Below, one piece after another: positions 8,645 to 17,181 of a DNA stretch of 44,566 bases. Under the pieces are notes generated by a model that worked only from the letters and a program-made list of their open reading frames with translations, ran no database searches and was not told the DNA's origin. Each line of letters begins with the position of its first letter. The stretch's first letter is position 1. A program made the position numbers and the translations under genes. The DNA is from an uncultured Parabacteroides sp. (lineage in GTDB: Bacteria > Bacteroidota > Bacteroidia > Bacteroidales > Tannerellaceae). Location of the stretch: NCBI GenBank assembly GCA_934725305.1, contig CAKVBA010000021.1, forward strand, positions 1 through 44,566. Direction: 5' to 3'.

Positions 8645-8651
8645 CCAAAGA

Positions 8652-8690
8652 AAAGGGCTGTATCAAACGAATCTATTGATACAGCCCTTT
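8652..8690. terminator. Bidirectional GGGCTG-family terminator between pgk and adh
   Basis: AAAGGGCTGTATCAA (8652-8666) and TTGATACAGCCCTTT (8676-8690) form a perfect 15-bp stem with a 9-nt loop. A U-rich tail (TTTTCTTAT) follows on the plus side and A runs precede it. It lies between convergent genes, so it can serve both. Confidence 0.85.
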
Positions 8691-8703
8691 TCTTATCAGA
8701 TCG

Positions 8704-9735
8704 TCAGACAATGGCCACTTTGATTACACCATCACGCTTATGCTCAAACAGATCGTAAGCCTCTTCAATACGGTTGAGAGGAAAACGATGCGTGATAAGC
8801 GGAGTTGTATCTATCTTTCCCCCGGCAATCAGTTGCAAGATCTCTTCGCAATCGCATCCATCAACTCCACCCGTCTTAAAGGTTAGATTCTTACCATACA
8901 TATCAGGCAAAGGCAACACCTGGGGCTTGTCATATAATGCCACAATCGTGACAATCGCATTCGGACGGGCACATTCCCATGCCAGGCGGAACGTATCAGA
9001 CGCTCCCGCAACCTCTATCACGCGGTCGGCTCCTCCTCGTTTACATACTTCACCCACCAGTTCCCGACACTCTTCCGGAGTAGTCAAGATAACATCCGGA
9101 TAATATTCGGCCACAAAGCGGCGACGCTCCTCCGACGCTTCACACACAATAATCTCCTTCGGATGCTTCAACATCACGCACAAAAGCGTACAGATACCCG
9201 TCGGTCCGGCACCGATAATCAGCACCGTATCGTCTGAAGTGATTTCAGAAATGCGGGTCGCCCAAAAGCCGGTCGCAAGCACATCACCGACAAATAGAGC
9301 CTGCTCGTCTGACACCCCGTTAGGAATCACATTCAATCCCTGATTGGCCAACGGCACACGCACAAATTCCGTCTGCCCGCCATCAATACGGCATCCCAAT
9401 GCCCAACCGCCATGAGGTGACGTGCAATTATTGACATAGCCCTTCTTGCAATAGAAACATTTGCCACAAAAGGTCTCCACATTGACCGTTACTCTATCGC
9501 CAACCTTCACCTTATCGACCTGTTTTCCAACGGATTCAACAACACCCACCATCTCGTGTCCTACCGTAATGCCGGGAACGGCACGAGGCACCGATCCATG
9601 CTTGATATGAAGATCGCTACTACAGATACTTCCCATCGTAATGCGCACAATGGCATCAGTCGGTTCCTCTATCTCTGGCTTCGGCTTGTCTATCAGCGCG
9701 AAGCGTCCCTTTTCGATATACGTATATGCTTTCAT
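8704..9735 (-). CDS. Zinc-dependent medium-chain alcohol dehydrogenase
   Basis: A 343-aa MDR-superfamily oxidoreductase. Catalytic zinc ligands are Cys38 and His60/Glu61 ('VGHEMVGVVESVG'). Structural zinc Cys90, Cys93, Cys96 and Cys104 lie in 'CGKCFYCKKGYVNNC'. The Rossmann motif is 'VLIIGAGPTGICTLLC'. The domain closest to hand is the threonine/sorbitol/isopropanol dehydrogenase group; the substrate cannot be read from sequence. The start MKAYTYIEKG is chosen because the 14 codons upstream of it contain the -7 promoter element. It has a strong promoter of its own and converges on pgk with a shared terminator. Confidence 0.88.
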   Translation of the reverse strand: MKAYTYIEKGRFALIDKPKPEIEEPTDAIVRITMGSICSSDLHIKHGSVPRAVPGITVGHEMVGVVESVGKQVDKVKVGDRVTVNVETFCGKCFYCKKGYVNNCTSPHGGWALGCRIDGGQTEFVRVPLANQGLNVIPNGVSDEQALFVGDVLATGFWATRISEITSDDTVLIIGAGPTGICTLLCVMLKHPKEIIVCEASEERRRFVAEYYPDVILTTPEECRELVGEVCKRGGADRVIEVAGASDTFRLAWECARPNAIVTIVALYDKPQVLPLPDMYGKNLTFKTGGVDGCDCEEILQLIAGGKIDTTPLITHRFPLNRIEEAYDLFEHKRDGVIKVAIV

Positions 9736-9765
9736 ATTCTGCTTTTTACTTTCTCTATGAACAAA

Positions 9766-9796
9766 CAAAAGTATCAATTTTCAGGAAAGATGCAAA
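9766..9796 (-). promoter_or_regulatory. Promoter of the alcohol dehydrogenase gene
   Basis: On the minus strand, TTTG (9796-9793) and TACTTTTG (9773-9766) are separated by 19 bp, an ideal Bacteroidetes promoter. The start codon lies about 25 nt after the expected transcription start. The remaining gap up to 10073 is AT-rich and shows no further feature I recognise. Confidence 0.7.
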
Positions 9797-10073
9797 TAAA
9801 ACCTTAATCCCGCAAGCAGAAAGAGGTATTGAATATATATTAACCCGAATTGGGCTAAAGTGGTATGCCTAATTGCAAAATCAGTTTTCTACAATTTTCA
9901 CTTTTTGTTTGTTTTTTTTCTTTTATTTCATAAAAAAAGATTAGCTTTACAACGGTGTCATCTATCCACAGTTGTTGGCATATTACTTTGCTTTTATAGA
10001 CATTTGCCTTGCATCTAAAAAACGCAAAGAGTTTAATTACGATAATTTATTAACCATCTAAATTAAATCAATT

Positions 10074-10412
10074 ATGGATCAGCAGAAAGTCGATATGTTT
10101 ATCTTAACAAATGGAGAATTTCTTCCAGAGGAGAAGATTCCTTTTGTTCGCGAAAAGTTGCTCACAATGGAAGAACACAAGTGGGGAACACTCTCTATGA
10201 TTCAGTTCAAAAAGCCCATTATAGCGTTGCTATTCTCACTCTTCTTTGGAGGCTTTGGTGTCGATCGTTTCTACATCGGAGACACCGGAATTGGTGTGGG
10301 CAAACTGCTCACTTGTGGAGGTTTGGGTATTTGGAGTATTATTGACTGGTTCTTGATCTACGGAGCAACGAAGGAGCGGAACTATAATAAGTTGCAGGCT
10401 TATATCTACTAA
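10074..10412 (+). CDS. TM2 domain membrane protein
   Basis: 112 aa. The first 40 residues are soluble and charged. The rest is a TM2 domain: two membrane helices ('[21 protein letters not shown]' region, cut by the GVDRFY motif, and '[18 protein letters not shown]') joined by the characteristic '[19 protein letters not shown]' loop. The signature Asp in DRFY is present. The family function is unknown. It is followed after 22 bp by a DUF2752 gene, a frequent partner in Bacteroidetes. Confidence 0.85.
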   Translation: MDQQKVDMFILTNGEFLPEEKIPFVREKLLTMEEHKWGTLSMIQFKKPIIALLFSLFFGGFGVDRFYIGDTGIGVGKLLTCGGLGIWSIIDWFLIYGATKERNYNKLQAYIY

Positions 10413-10434
10413 GAAACTACATATTTTATCGGCC

Positions 10435-10806
10435 TTGGTCTATCTTTCTGCTATAGCATGGCTGGTATTTGTAACACTAAATGAGGGGCAAATGAATGTT
10501 ATCGTTTGTCCTTCAAAATTGTTGTATAATTTACCCTGCCCTGGATGTGGCATTACCAGAGCCTCTATTCTTCTGATGAAAGGTGATTTTATAAATGCTA
10601 TCCAATTAAATCCCAATGTGATATTGGCCTTTGTGTATCTTATCGCATATCCTTTGCTTTCCATATGCGAGATGGTGATGCGGAAAGATTTGCTACTTCC
10701 TACATATTTATATATAAACAACTTCTTAAAGAAAACTCCTGTGATTATTATCTTCGTTATTTGTGAAGGTTTAATATGGATACACAATTATCTTTGTGGA
10801 ATTTGA
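10435..10806 (+). CDS. DUF2752 small membrane protein
   Basis: About 123 aa with the DUF2752 signature 'CPSKLLYNLPCPGCGITRA', where CPGCGxTR is the hallmark, followed by 'GDFINAIQLNPNV'. It has three hydrophobic segments. The start is uncertain: no ATG opens this frame. The marked start is a TTG at 10435, and the frame stays open back through the end of the TM2 gene, so an alternative start (ATT at 10423 or an overlapping one) is possible. Translation is probably coupled to the TM2 gene. The biochemical function is unknown. Confidence 0.75.
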   Translation: MVYLSAIAWLVFVTLNEGQMNVIVCPSKLLYNLPCPGCGITRASILLMKGDFINAIQLNPNVILAFVYLIAYPLLSICEMVMRKDLLLPTYLYINNFLKKTPVIIIFVICEGLIWIHNYLCGI

Positions 10807-10916
10807 ATATTGTTCTTCCCATACTTCATTCCTCTTTCTGACCCCATCAATACGTCACCTAAATCAAAATTCTCAGCTTAATAGTCCGAAGAACGGATTA
10901 ATAGCGATATGTTTAT

Positions 10917-11434
10917 CCCAAATCGGTCATTAGAATACGATTCTTGTTAGTACTTGTTTTGAGCAGGTTGTAATGGCTGCGTTGAAGGCCTATTTATCAG
11001 ACATAAAAATACAATAAGCCAACAGGCAGACAAGAGACTACTAATCCGGTCAAAATGGAGTCGTTTATTTCCGGAAATTGGGTAACTACTCCTTTCCGAC
11101 GGAGTAGTTATTCCGTCCCAACGGAGTGCCTACCCAATTTCAAAAAAGTCCCTATCCTTTTTTGAAAAAGTCTATACCCTTTTTCCAAAAACTCTATAGA
11201 CTATTGAAAGATAGGCTATAACCCATTTTTTAAGGTTGTTTGGACCGAGACAGATTCGCCAGTCAAGTCCGGCGAAGTTGTTCGTCGTTTCTGCCGGATT
11301 CATTACCGTTTTTAGTAAATAATAATCCGAATAAAAACACAAAAACTATCTCTCCGATGGTTATAGGCAGTATGTCGAGACAACCAATGAAAACATCATA
11401 TTTATCATCCTTTCGTTCTAATGACCGATTTGGG
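10917..11434. repeat. Non-coding element bounded by 19-bp perfect inverted repeats
   Basis: CCCAAATCGGTCATTAGAA at 10917-10935 is exactly inverted at 11416-11434. The left 75 bp also match 2362-2442 in inverted orientation. Between the ends there is no credible gene; short open frames at 11240-11470 have no family features. The element contains a 335-bp repeat (next entry), so it looks like one repeat inserted into another. The flanks 10807-10910 and 11435-11551 hold nothing I recognise. Confidence 0.65.
11006..11340 (+). repeat. Long intergenic repeat, copy 1
   Basis: It starts at AAAATACAATAAGCC and is collinear for about 330 bp with 29687-30026, by eye roughly three quarters identical. 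Conserved blocks include CGACGGAGTAGTTATTCCGT, 'TCAAAAAAGTCCCTA' and 'GAAAGATAGGCTATAACC'. It holds a 9-bp perfect hairpin (AACTACTCC 11084-11092 / GGAGTAGTT 11101-11109) and an alternative GACGGA/TCCGTC pairing. Three tandem units of about 22 nt (11139-11205) each read roughly TTcaAAAAgTCtaTacccTTT. Confidence 0.7.
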
Positions 11435-11551
11435 TTTATTTGCCGTAAGCATACTTTCAGGTCCAAGTAGCTGCTGATAAGACTAGAGGTCTATATACTC
11501 TGTCCAATTCCTTCGATACATAAAAACCAGAAGAAGAATAGCTTTCCTCCC

Positions 11552-12457
11552 TTACAACCCCTCGATAGCACGTGTCTGCAACACTTTTGAATAGGGCGGC
11601 ACACTATGCGTCAACCAGATGTTACCCCCAATCACAGAGCCTTTACCAATGACAATACGGCCCAAAATAGAAGCATTGGAATAAATTGTTACATGATCTT
11701 CGATAATAGGATGACGAGGAACATCCACGGGCAATCCCTCTTCGTTGAGCGTAAAGCTCTTTGCGCCCAACGTCACACCCTGATAGAGGCGGACATAGTT
11801 GCCGATAATAGCCGTCTGACCGATCACAATACCGGTGCCATGATCCATACTGAAGTATTCACCGATCTGTGCACCCGGATGAATGTCGATACCCGTGCGA
11901 GAATGAGCCATTTCGGTGATAATACGAGGAATCACGGGAACACCCAGCAAGAATAGCTCATGAGCCACACGCTGATACAAGATGGCATAAATGGCCGGAT
12001 AGCAAAAGATAATCTCACTCACACTCTTCGCGGCCGGATCACCGTCCAGAATAGCCTTTACATCGGTCGAGAGCAGATGTTTGATATGGGGAATCTTATC
12101 TATAAAAGCCACGGCAATCTCGGCGGCACGCCTCTTTGAATCGCCACAACGCTCCGACTCAAAGCAGAGCCCGTTACAAATTTGCTCCTGCAACAGGTCG
12201 TAAATCTGCTCCAGATAGACTCCCGTATAATATTGGATCGATTCGGGATAGGCCTCCTGCTCGGCTCCAAAGAAACCGGGAAACACCACCTTGCGCACCA
12301 ACATCATAATCTCTTGCAATGTCTGCACCGACGGACATGGCTTTTGGTGCAAAGGTATATACTTATAGTCCGGCAAATCAAAAGCCGACAAACTATCTAC
12401 ACATTGCTGGATGTGCTCAAATATAGCTGACCGATTCATGCTTTCTCTCTTTTTCAT
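11552..12457 (-). CDS. cysE: Serine O-acetyltransferase
   Basis: About 301 aa (295 if the ATG at 12439 is used). It transfers acetyl from acetyl-CoA to L-serine, the first step of cysteine synthesis, in the cytosol. The N-terminal half is helical. The C-terminal half is a left-handed beta-helix of hexapeptide repeats: 'SRTGIDIHPGAQIGEYFSMD', 'HGTGIVIGQTAIIGNYV' and 'GVTLGAKSF', then 'HPIIEDHVTIYSNASILG'. The catalytic-type Asp/His pair ('MDHGTGIVIG') is present. It follows the kelch lipoprotein gene by 3 bp, so it is the last gene of the signalling operon's transcript, although functionally it fits cysteine/sulfur metabolism. The N-terminal region is longer than in E. coli CysE, as in the EpsC-like group of Bacteroidetes. 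Confidence 0.9.
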   Translation of the reverse strand: MKKRESMNRSAIFEHIQQCVDSLSAFDLPDYKYIPLHQKPCPSVQTLQEIMMLVRKVVFPGFFGAEQEAYPESIQYYTGVYLEQIYDLLQEQICNGLCFESERCGDSKRRAAEIAVAFIDKIPHIKHLLSTDVKAILDGDPAAKSVSEIIFCYPAIYAILYQRVAHELFLLGVPVIPRIITEMAHSRTGIDIHPGAQIGEYFSMDHGTGIVIGQTAIIGNYVRLYQGVTLGAKSFTLNEEGLPVDVPRHPIIEDHVTIYSNASILGRIVIGKGSVIGGNIWLTHSVPPYSKVLQTRAIEGL

Positions 12458-12460
12458 TCA

Positions 12461-14338
12461 TCAATTATCCCAAATCGGATTATAGGCAACGATTATGCCG
12501 GTTGAACCAAATCCGAAGTAGATCGTATCATCTATGATAAACATGGTGTGTACATCGTTAGCAATCTCCGGTGGCAATTTAGAGCGACGTGTCCATGTGG
12601 TAGCGCCTGATTCGGGTATATAGCTCCAAATAACGCCCGAAGTATCTACGATATAGATAACACCGTCGAGCGCCACACAAGAACGGATGGCATTATTATT
12701 GTCGGGCATCGTTGCCACTTCGATCCACTGGTCGATGTCGCGTGACGAGTTGGACCACAACCGCTTGACGGAGCCACTCGTCAATGTTTCTCCCATACCG
12801 GCATAGATCAGATTGCCCACCATTATAGCAATACCACCAGATTGTGCCTGAGGAAGCGGTGCCTTTTTTGACCAAAAGCCCGCCGAGAATTTCCACACCT
12901 CGTCGGTCAACTTTTCTTGCTTATTAACGCCACCCACCATGACGAAGCCCGAATTGGTGAGACATGCGGCCGCAAGATACAGAGCACCTGGGCCATCTTC
13001 TGGAATTACATAAGGAATCCATCTGGAAGACGAGGTGAGAAAGGCATGAAATTCACGCTTTGCTTCGCCATCGCCCGAACCTCCATACACATAGACATCG
13101 CCCCATGCCGTTCCTGCTACGGCCTGATATTTACGTCCGCCCAAGGGAAACACAGCTCCCGTCCGATCCAAAGTGTTGTCAAATATATTATAGGCCCATA
13201 GTTCGTTTGACACGCCGTCGGGATCGTTACCACCCAACAGATAGCATTTATTGCCATAAGTAAAAGAAGCCATCGTTCCCGGCATCATCTTATAGTTGGT
13301 AGTCACCTTCATGGTCTTAAACACGCTGGGGACGGCCATCACAATCTCTTCGCTATAACCCGTAGCCTGACTATTGACGGCAAAAGCTCTAAAGTGATAG
13401 TTGTAACCACCCTTCAGATAGAGAGTGGCTTCAAACTGGTTATCATTCGAAAAACTGGCCTCCACCATTTCACTATTTTCGACCGTTGGCTTGTTATTCT
13501 TATCATAGCAGAATCCCACCTTCTTCACGTCGGAAATACCGATGTTCTCGATATGCCCCTTCAACACTACACAACCCTTCTTTTCATTCAATATACAAGA
13601 TTGTATGGTCACGATCGGCTCACCGCCATTGGTAACAAAGAATGTGTCGGGCGTAAAGCTAGTACCAAAGGCGTTCGAAGCATAAGCCACCACATAATAT
13701 CTCTGTCCGGACATCAATCCACTTAAATTAGCACAGAAGGTACCATCGGAATTCTTTTCCTGAACGGGCAAGATTTCACCCTCTTCTGCCACATTATCCA
13801 CCATAACACCCCAGCGGAAACCAAACGAAGTCACCGAAGAGTCTCCTTCCGATTCTATCTTGGCCATCAATGTCGCCTCCGTAAAGCTGGTCAATAGGGT
13901 CAATCGCGGATTCAACTCAGGCAAACCGGTAGGTGTTCTCACCTGGATTTCCTCGCCATAGCCGCATCCTTCCTCTGAGTTATCATTGACCGCATAGGCA
14001 CATACATAATAAACGGTATCATTGACCAACTTGGTGATTGATCCGGAGAACTCGCCCGTGCCATCTCCATCATCCACCCACTTATTACTGTTGGCGAATG
14101 AGAGCGGAGTTTTATGGCCATAGAGAAAACCACGTTCAACCACCTTGCGCCCATTTTCACGGACCACCTTGCCCGACAACTCAACCGAAGAGGCCGTCAC
14201 CTTTATGTTTTCAGCCAAAGTCTCTACTTCGGGAGCCTTCGCATTGTGAACACCCGCTTCGCCATCGTGATCTTCAAGGCAACCGGTAATAGTAAAAAGA
14301 AGTATAAGCAAAGAAAATATATGATATAAAAGTTTCAT
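12461..14338 (-). CDS. Fn3-like / kelch-repeat lipoprotein
   Basis: A 625-aa surface or periplasmic lipoprotein. The signal peptide ends in lipobox FTITGC with Cys20 as acylation site. After it come about three fibronectin-III-like modules (about residues 35-330; recurring 'ERGFLYG', 'SFGFRWG', 'KVGFCYD' and 'YYVCAYAVN', 'YYVVAYASN', 'YHFRAFAVN'). A C-terminal kelch-type beta-propeller (about 345-625) follows, with 'CYLLGGNDPDG', 'DVYVYGGSGDG', 'GFVMVGGVN', 'LIYAGMG' and 'VIYIVD' blades. Such proteins bind protein or glycan partners; no enzyme motif is seen. Position in the kinase operon (12 bp after the barrel gene) suggests an exported component or sensor target of that system. Ligand unknown. 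Confidence 0.8.
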   Translation of the reverse strand: MKLLYHIFSLLILLFTITGCLEDHDGEAGVHNAKAPEVETLAENIKVTASSVELSGKVVRENGRKVVERGFLYGHKTPLSFANSNKWVDDGDGTGEFSGSITKLVNDTVYYVCAYAVNDNSEEGCGYGEEIQVRTPTGLPELNPRLTLLTSFTEATLMAKIESEGDSSVTSFGFRWGVMVDNVAEEGEILPVQEKNSDGTFCANLSGLMSGQRYYVVAYASNAFGTSFTPDTFFVTNGGEPIVTIQSCILNEKKGCVVLKGHIENIGISDVKKVGFCYDKNNKPTVENSEMVEASFSNDNQFEATLYLKGGYNYHFRAFAVNSQATGYSEEIVMAVPSVFKTMKVTTNYKMMPGTMASFTYGNKCYLLGGNDPDGVSNELWAYNIFDNTLDRTGAVFPLGGRKYQAVAGTAWGDVYVYGGSGDGEAKREFHAFLTSSSRWIPYVIPEDGPGALYLAAACLTNSGFVMVGGVNKQEKLTDEVWKFSAGFWSKKAPLPQAQSGGIAIMVGNLIYAGMGETLTSGSVKRLWSNSSRDIDQWIEVATMPDNNNAIRSCVALDGVIYIVDTSGVIWSYIPESGATTWTRRSKLPPEIANDVHTMFIIDDTIYFGFGSTGIIVAYNPIWDN

Positions 14339-14350
14339 GACTATCAGTAG

Positions 14351-15274
14351 TTAAAAGAATATTCCAAAACCTGCATTAAGATCGACATACTTAAAATTAA
14401 GTGTGCTACAACCGGCACTCACAAACATCATAGAGCCCAAGCGCACCATAAAATCGAGATCGGCGGCTACCCCTTGAAAAGAGTCGGACTCCTGCTTACA
14501 CCACACATCCGTCACCTTGTTGATGTCGTCATAAGCATAGGTACGATATTTATAAATCAGATCATGTTTGCCATAGCCTAGGCCAACGGTAGAATAGAGC
14601 CAAGGCGTACATTTTATCACCAAACCGGCCGTTCCTGCAAAATTATTTGCCCGCTTGTCGATATATTCATACGAAGCATTCTTGGTATAGTCGGCAATAG
14701 CCTTGCCCTCATCATAGTTGAGGAAAGACATATTCGTCTTGAGGCGGACAAATCCTCCCAAACGACCTCCTACGGCACCCACAAGCAGACCAAAAGGAGC
14801 AGCCGGCGAAAAGGAATAACCCACAAAAAATCGCAATGCCTCCGCAGGAGCTCGCCGAGATGAGACATACGAATCGGTAGGCGAATCGGTGTTGCGAAGC
14901 TTTTTCAATTGATTCGACCAATAGGCAGCCAGCTCTTGGTTTTTAGGCGTACCTATTCCCTCCTTGTAATAGGTGATCAGTTGGGCTACGGCAGCTGTAT
15001 CCTTTTCCGTAGCCTTCACGTTCAGACAATTCAAGCACTTATTCATCAAGCTCCTCATGGAAAGACGCATCCCGGCATTGTTTTTCCAGATAGTTGTCAA
15101 ACGCTGTATGCTATACGAGTCGCATTGCGAAACGCCCTCTTCATACCACATCTTTGCATCGCTATAATCTTGACGATTCATCGCGTCATCGCCCTTCTTG
15201 TTGTAGTAGGCCTGCTGGGCCGACATCCACAAAGGAAACACTACACAAACGATCAACATCCAAAGTCTTCTCAT
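14351..15274 (-). CDS. Exported TPR/Sel1-like plus outer-membrane beta-barrel protein
   Basis: 307 aa with a signal peptide (cut after WMSAQ, near residue 19). Residues 20-125 are helical with TPR/Sel1 character ('YYNKKGDDAMNRQDYSDAKM', 'YYKEGIGTPKNQELAAYWSNQL'). Residues 145-307 are a chain of alternating amphipathic strands ('LRFFVGYSFSP', 'FGLLVGAVGGRLGGFVRLK', 'STVGLGYGKHDLIYKY', ending 'LNAGFGIFF') typical of an 8-stranded OM barrel with a terminal Phe. It lies 6 bp after the kinase gene and 12 bp before the kelch lipoprotein gene. It probably forms the outer-membrane part of the same system (inference). No close named family was recognised. Confidence 0.7.
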   Translation of the reverse strand: MRRLWMLIVCVVFPLWMSAQQAYYNKKGDDAMNRQDYSDAKMWYEEGVSQCDSYSIQRLTTIWKNNAGMRLSMRSLMNKCLNCLNVKATEKDTAAVAQLITYYKEGIGTPKNQELAAYWSNQLKKLRNTDSPTDSYVSSRRAPAEALRFFVGYSFSPAAPFGLLVGAVGGRLGGFVRLKTNMSFLNYDEGKAIADYTKNASYEYIDKRANNFAGTAGLVIKCTPWLYSTVGLGYGKHDLIYKYRTYAYDDINKVTDVWCKQESDSFQGVAADLDFMVRLGSMMFVSAGCSTLNFKYVDLNAGFGIFF

Positions 15275-15280
15275 AAACTA

Positions 15281-17152
15281 TCAATAATATGTTGCGCCTT
15301 CAATGGCCAATGTGCCATCCGCCTTATAGATATCAAAGAGATTATCCAGGCGTTCGAAAGCACGTCCATTCTCGGCTTTTCCTACACTCAAATATTTACA
15401 AGGTATACGCTCTTCGCCATTGGCATCAATAGCCCCATATTTCCCGGAAGATTTCTTTCGCACAATCTTATATCGGCCAAAATCCATCTTCTCTTCATAA
15501 AGAGCCTTGCGGTCGGCAATACGCTTCTCCTCGATCTTTGCATCACACGTAATTAAGAGCCTCACCACCTCTTCGGTTAGCTTAACCTGCTTCGCATCGG
15601 TCAGCAATTTTTTAGCCTCCTGATAGATGCCAGCATCCATCTGAATTTGACCAGAAGTCAGCAGACTTGCATAACGCGCCTCGACATCCAGAACCGAAGA
15701 CTCCACGCGTGTCTTGGCCCGTTCGGGTTGTTTGGTCATTTCCCGACGTTTATCTGCATCGATAGGCTTTTGCTTGGTTTTCTCTTTGGCAGCCTCTTTC
15801 TTCTCCTCCTTTTTAGGAGTTTCAGCCTTAGGTTGCTCCCCGGGAAGCTCCGACTCAGGCAGAGATGTCGCCTCGGCCATCGGTTTATCCACTATATTCT
15901 CAATCCTATCCGTGAGTTGATCCGGTCTTTGTTGGTCCACCTCTTCCGCCACAATCGTTTTCTCGGCAGGCGGTGTTTCCCGTTTGTTGTTGTGAACCCA
16001 AAGAGCAAAAGCCGATCCGATGATGACACAAAGAACCAATAGGGTCGCCAACCATTTCCCTTTTCCCTCTTTTTCCCCCTCTACGGACAGAGGTTTCGAT
16101 GTCGGTTGATTAACGATAGTCTGATCGTCATCCTCCTCTTTAGGTCCCAAGGTTGAGGGCGGACAAACCACGGTGGTTTCGCCTCCTTCGGGAGTGGGCA
16201 GATAGGAATCCGGCACCTTGTTCAAGGACTTTGAGCCATGTTCTGCCTCAAAAGGCGGCAGATCCAACGCGCTCAACATCTCCCCTATGGAGCGAAAACG
16301 ATCAGCCGGCACAATAGACATCGCCTTCAGAATTGCCTTTTCCGTTTTTACACTAATTGCACTATTCAATGCCGAAGGCTTTTGTAAAGGCCGCGTAGCT
16401 CGCAAGATGGATTCGGTCGGAACCTTTCCCGTCAGTAGGTTATACATCGTTGCACCCAAGGAATAGATATCAGGGCAAGGAGAGAAAACCAGGATTCCCT
16501 CATTGTCGTATTGCTCAATCGAGGCGAACCCCTTCGAAAGAGTCAACATGGTCGTACTTGTCTCCTGTTGCTCTATGTCATATCGCTTGCTAACTCCAAA
16601 GTCGATCAGACGTGCATCGTCATTCTTGTCGATCAAGATGTTGCTAGGCTTAATATCAAGGTGTAATATGTTCTTGTCGTGAACAAACTGAAGAGCCGTC
16701 CCAATCTGGTGAACATATTTAAGAACTTTTGCCTCGGGCAAGACGCCCTCCTTCTCCATCATCGATTTCAACGAATTGGCCGAAATATACTCCATGACAA
16801 TATAGGCCGTGTTGTTCTCTTCAAACACCTCCAACACATTCACGATGTAGGGATGATGTAGCTCAGATAATATTTTAGCCTCTTTGATCAGTTTCTCCTT
16901 AAACTTCTCAAAGAGTGTTCTGCCTGTTTCAGAATGCACCTTCACGGCAAACGAGCCTGCTTCACGAAAGCAATAATCCTTGAAGAAATATTCCTTCACG
17001 CAGACCGGAACTTCTGTATTGATAGTCCCCAGCTCTCCCTTAACCTCTGTAAACCAGACTCCTTTGTAAGTTATACCAAAGCCGCCTTGACCAACGACAT
17101 GCGTCAATCTATACTTTCCATTTTGCAACAAATGTCCGTTTGGTAAATTCAT
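15281..17152 (-). CDS. Membrane-anchored Hanks-type Ser/Thr protein kinase with C-terminal sensor tail
   Basis: 623 aa. The kinase domain spans about 14-280: Gly loop GQGGFGIT (21-28), Lys in 'VCVKEYF', catalytic loop HLDIKPSNIL (a non-RD kinase with the catalytic Asp kept), DFG in 'LIDFGVSKR', and 'PDIYSLGATMYNLLTGKVP'. A linker with an acidic, Thr-rich stretch (DDDQTIVNQPT, a plausible FHA target) precedes one TM helix (about 367-387). The outside part is a Lys/Glu-rich segment followed by a helical repeat and a WG-repeat-like end ('YKIVRKKSSGKYGAIDANGEE'). The topology is therefore cytoplasmic kinase and periplasmic sensor, as in PknB-like kinases. The start at 17152 is chosen because it begins at the conserved N-terminal lead-in. 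It is coupled to PP2C and FHA genes upstream. Confidence 0.9.
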   Translation of the reverse strand: MNLPNGHLLQNGKYRLTHVVGQGGFGITYKGVWFTEVKGELGTINTEVPVCVKEYFFKDYCFREAGSFAVKVHSETGRTLFEKFKEKLIKEAKILSELHHPYIVNVLEVFEENNTAYIVMEYISANSLKSMMEKEGVLPEAKVLKYVHQIGTALQFVHDKNILHLDIKPSNILIDKNDDARLIDFGVSKRYDIEQQETSTTMLTLSKGFASIEQYDNEGILVFSPCPDIYSLGATMYNLLTGKVPTESILRATRPLQKPSALNSAISVKTEKAILKAMSIVPADRFRSIGEMLSALDLPPFEAEHGSKSLNKVPDSYLPTPEGGETTVVCPPSTLGPKEEDDDQTIVNQPTSKPLSVEGEKEGKGKWLATLLVLCVIIGSAFALWVHNNKRETPPAEKTIVAEEVDQQRPDQLTDRIENIVDKPMAEATSLPESELPGEQPKAETPKKEEKKEAAKEKTKQKPIDADKRREMTKQPERAKTRVESSVLDVEARYASLLTSGQIQMDAGIYQEAKKLLTDAKQVKLTEEVVRLLITCDAKIEEKRIADRKALYEEKMDFGRYKIVRKKSSGKYGAIDANGEERIPCKYLSVGKAENGRAFERLDNLFDIYKADGTLAIEGATYY

Positions 17153-17181
17153 AACTACAAATAGTAATTCTTTCAAATACC

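Noticed and set aside
11139..11205. Tandem 22-nt units seen as a possible CRISPR array
   Set aside because: Units are adjacent, degenerate and without spacers, and no cas gene is in the window.
11240..11470. Two overlapping short open frames in opposite directions
   Set aside because: They span the non-coding repeat and its flank, with no homology, no good start region and unstable composition.
12466..12480. CCCAAATCGG, part of the MITE terminus, at the 3' end of the kelch gene
   Set aside because: Only ten bases match, they are coding and in frame, and no partner repeat is near. Probably chance.
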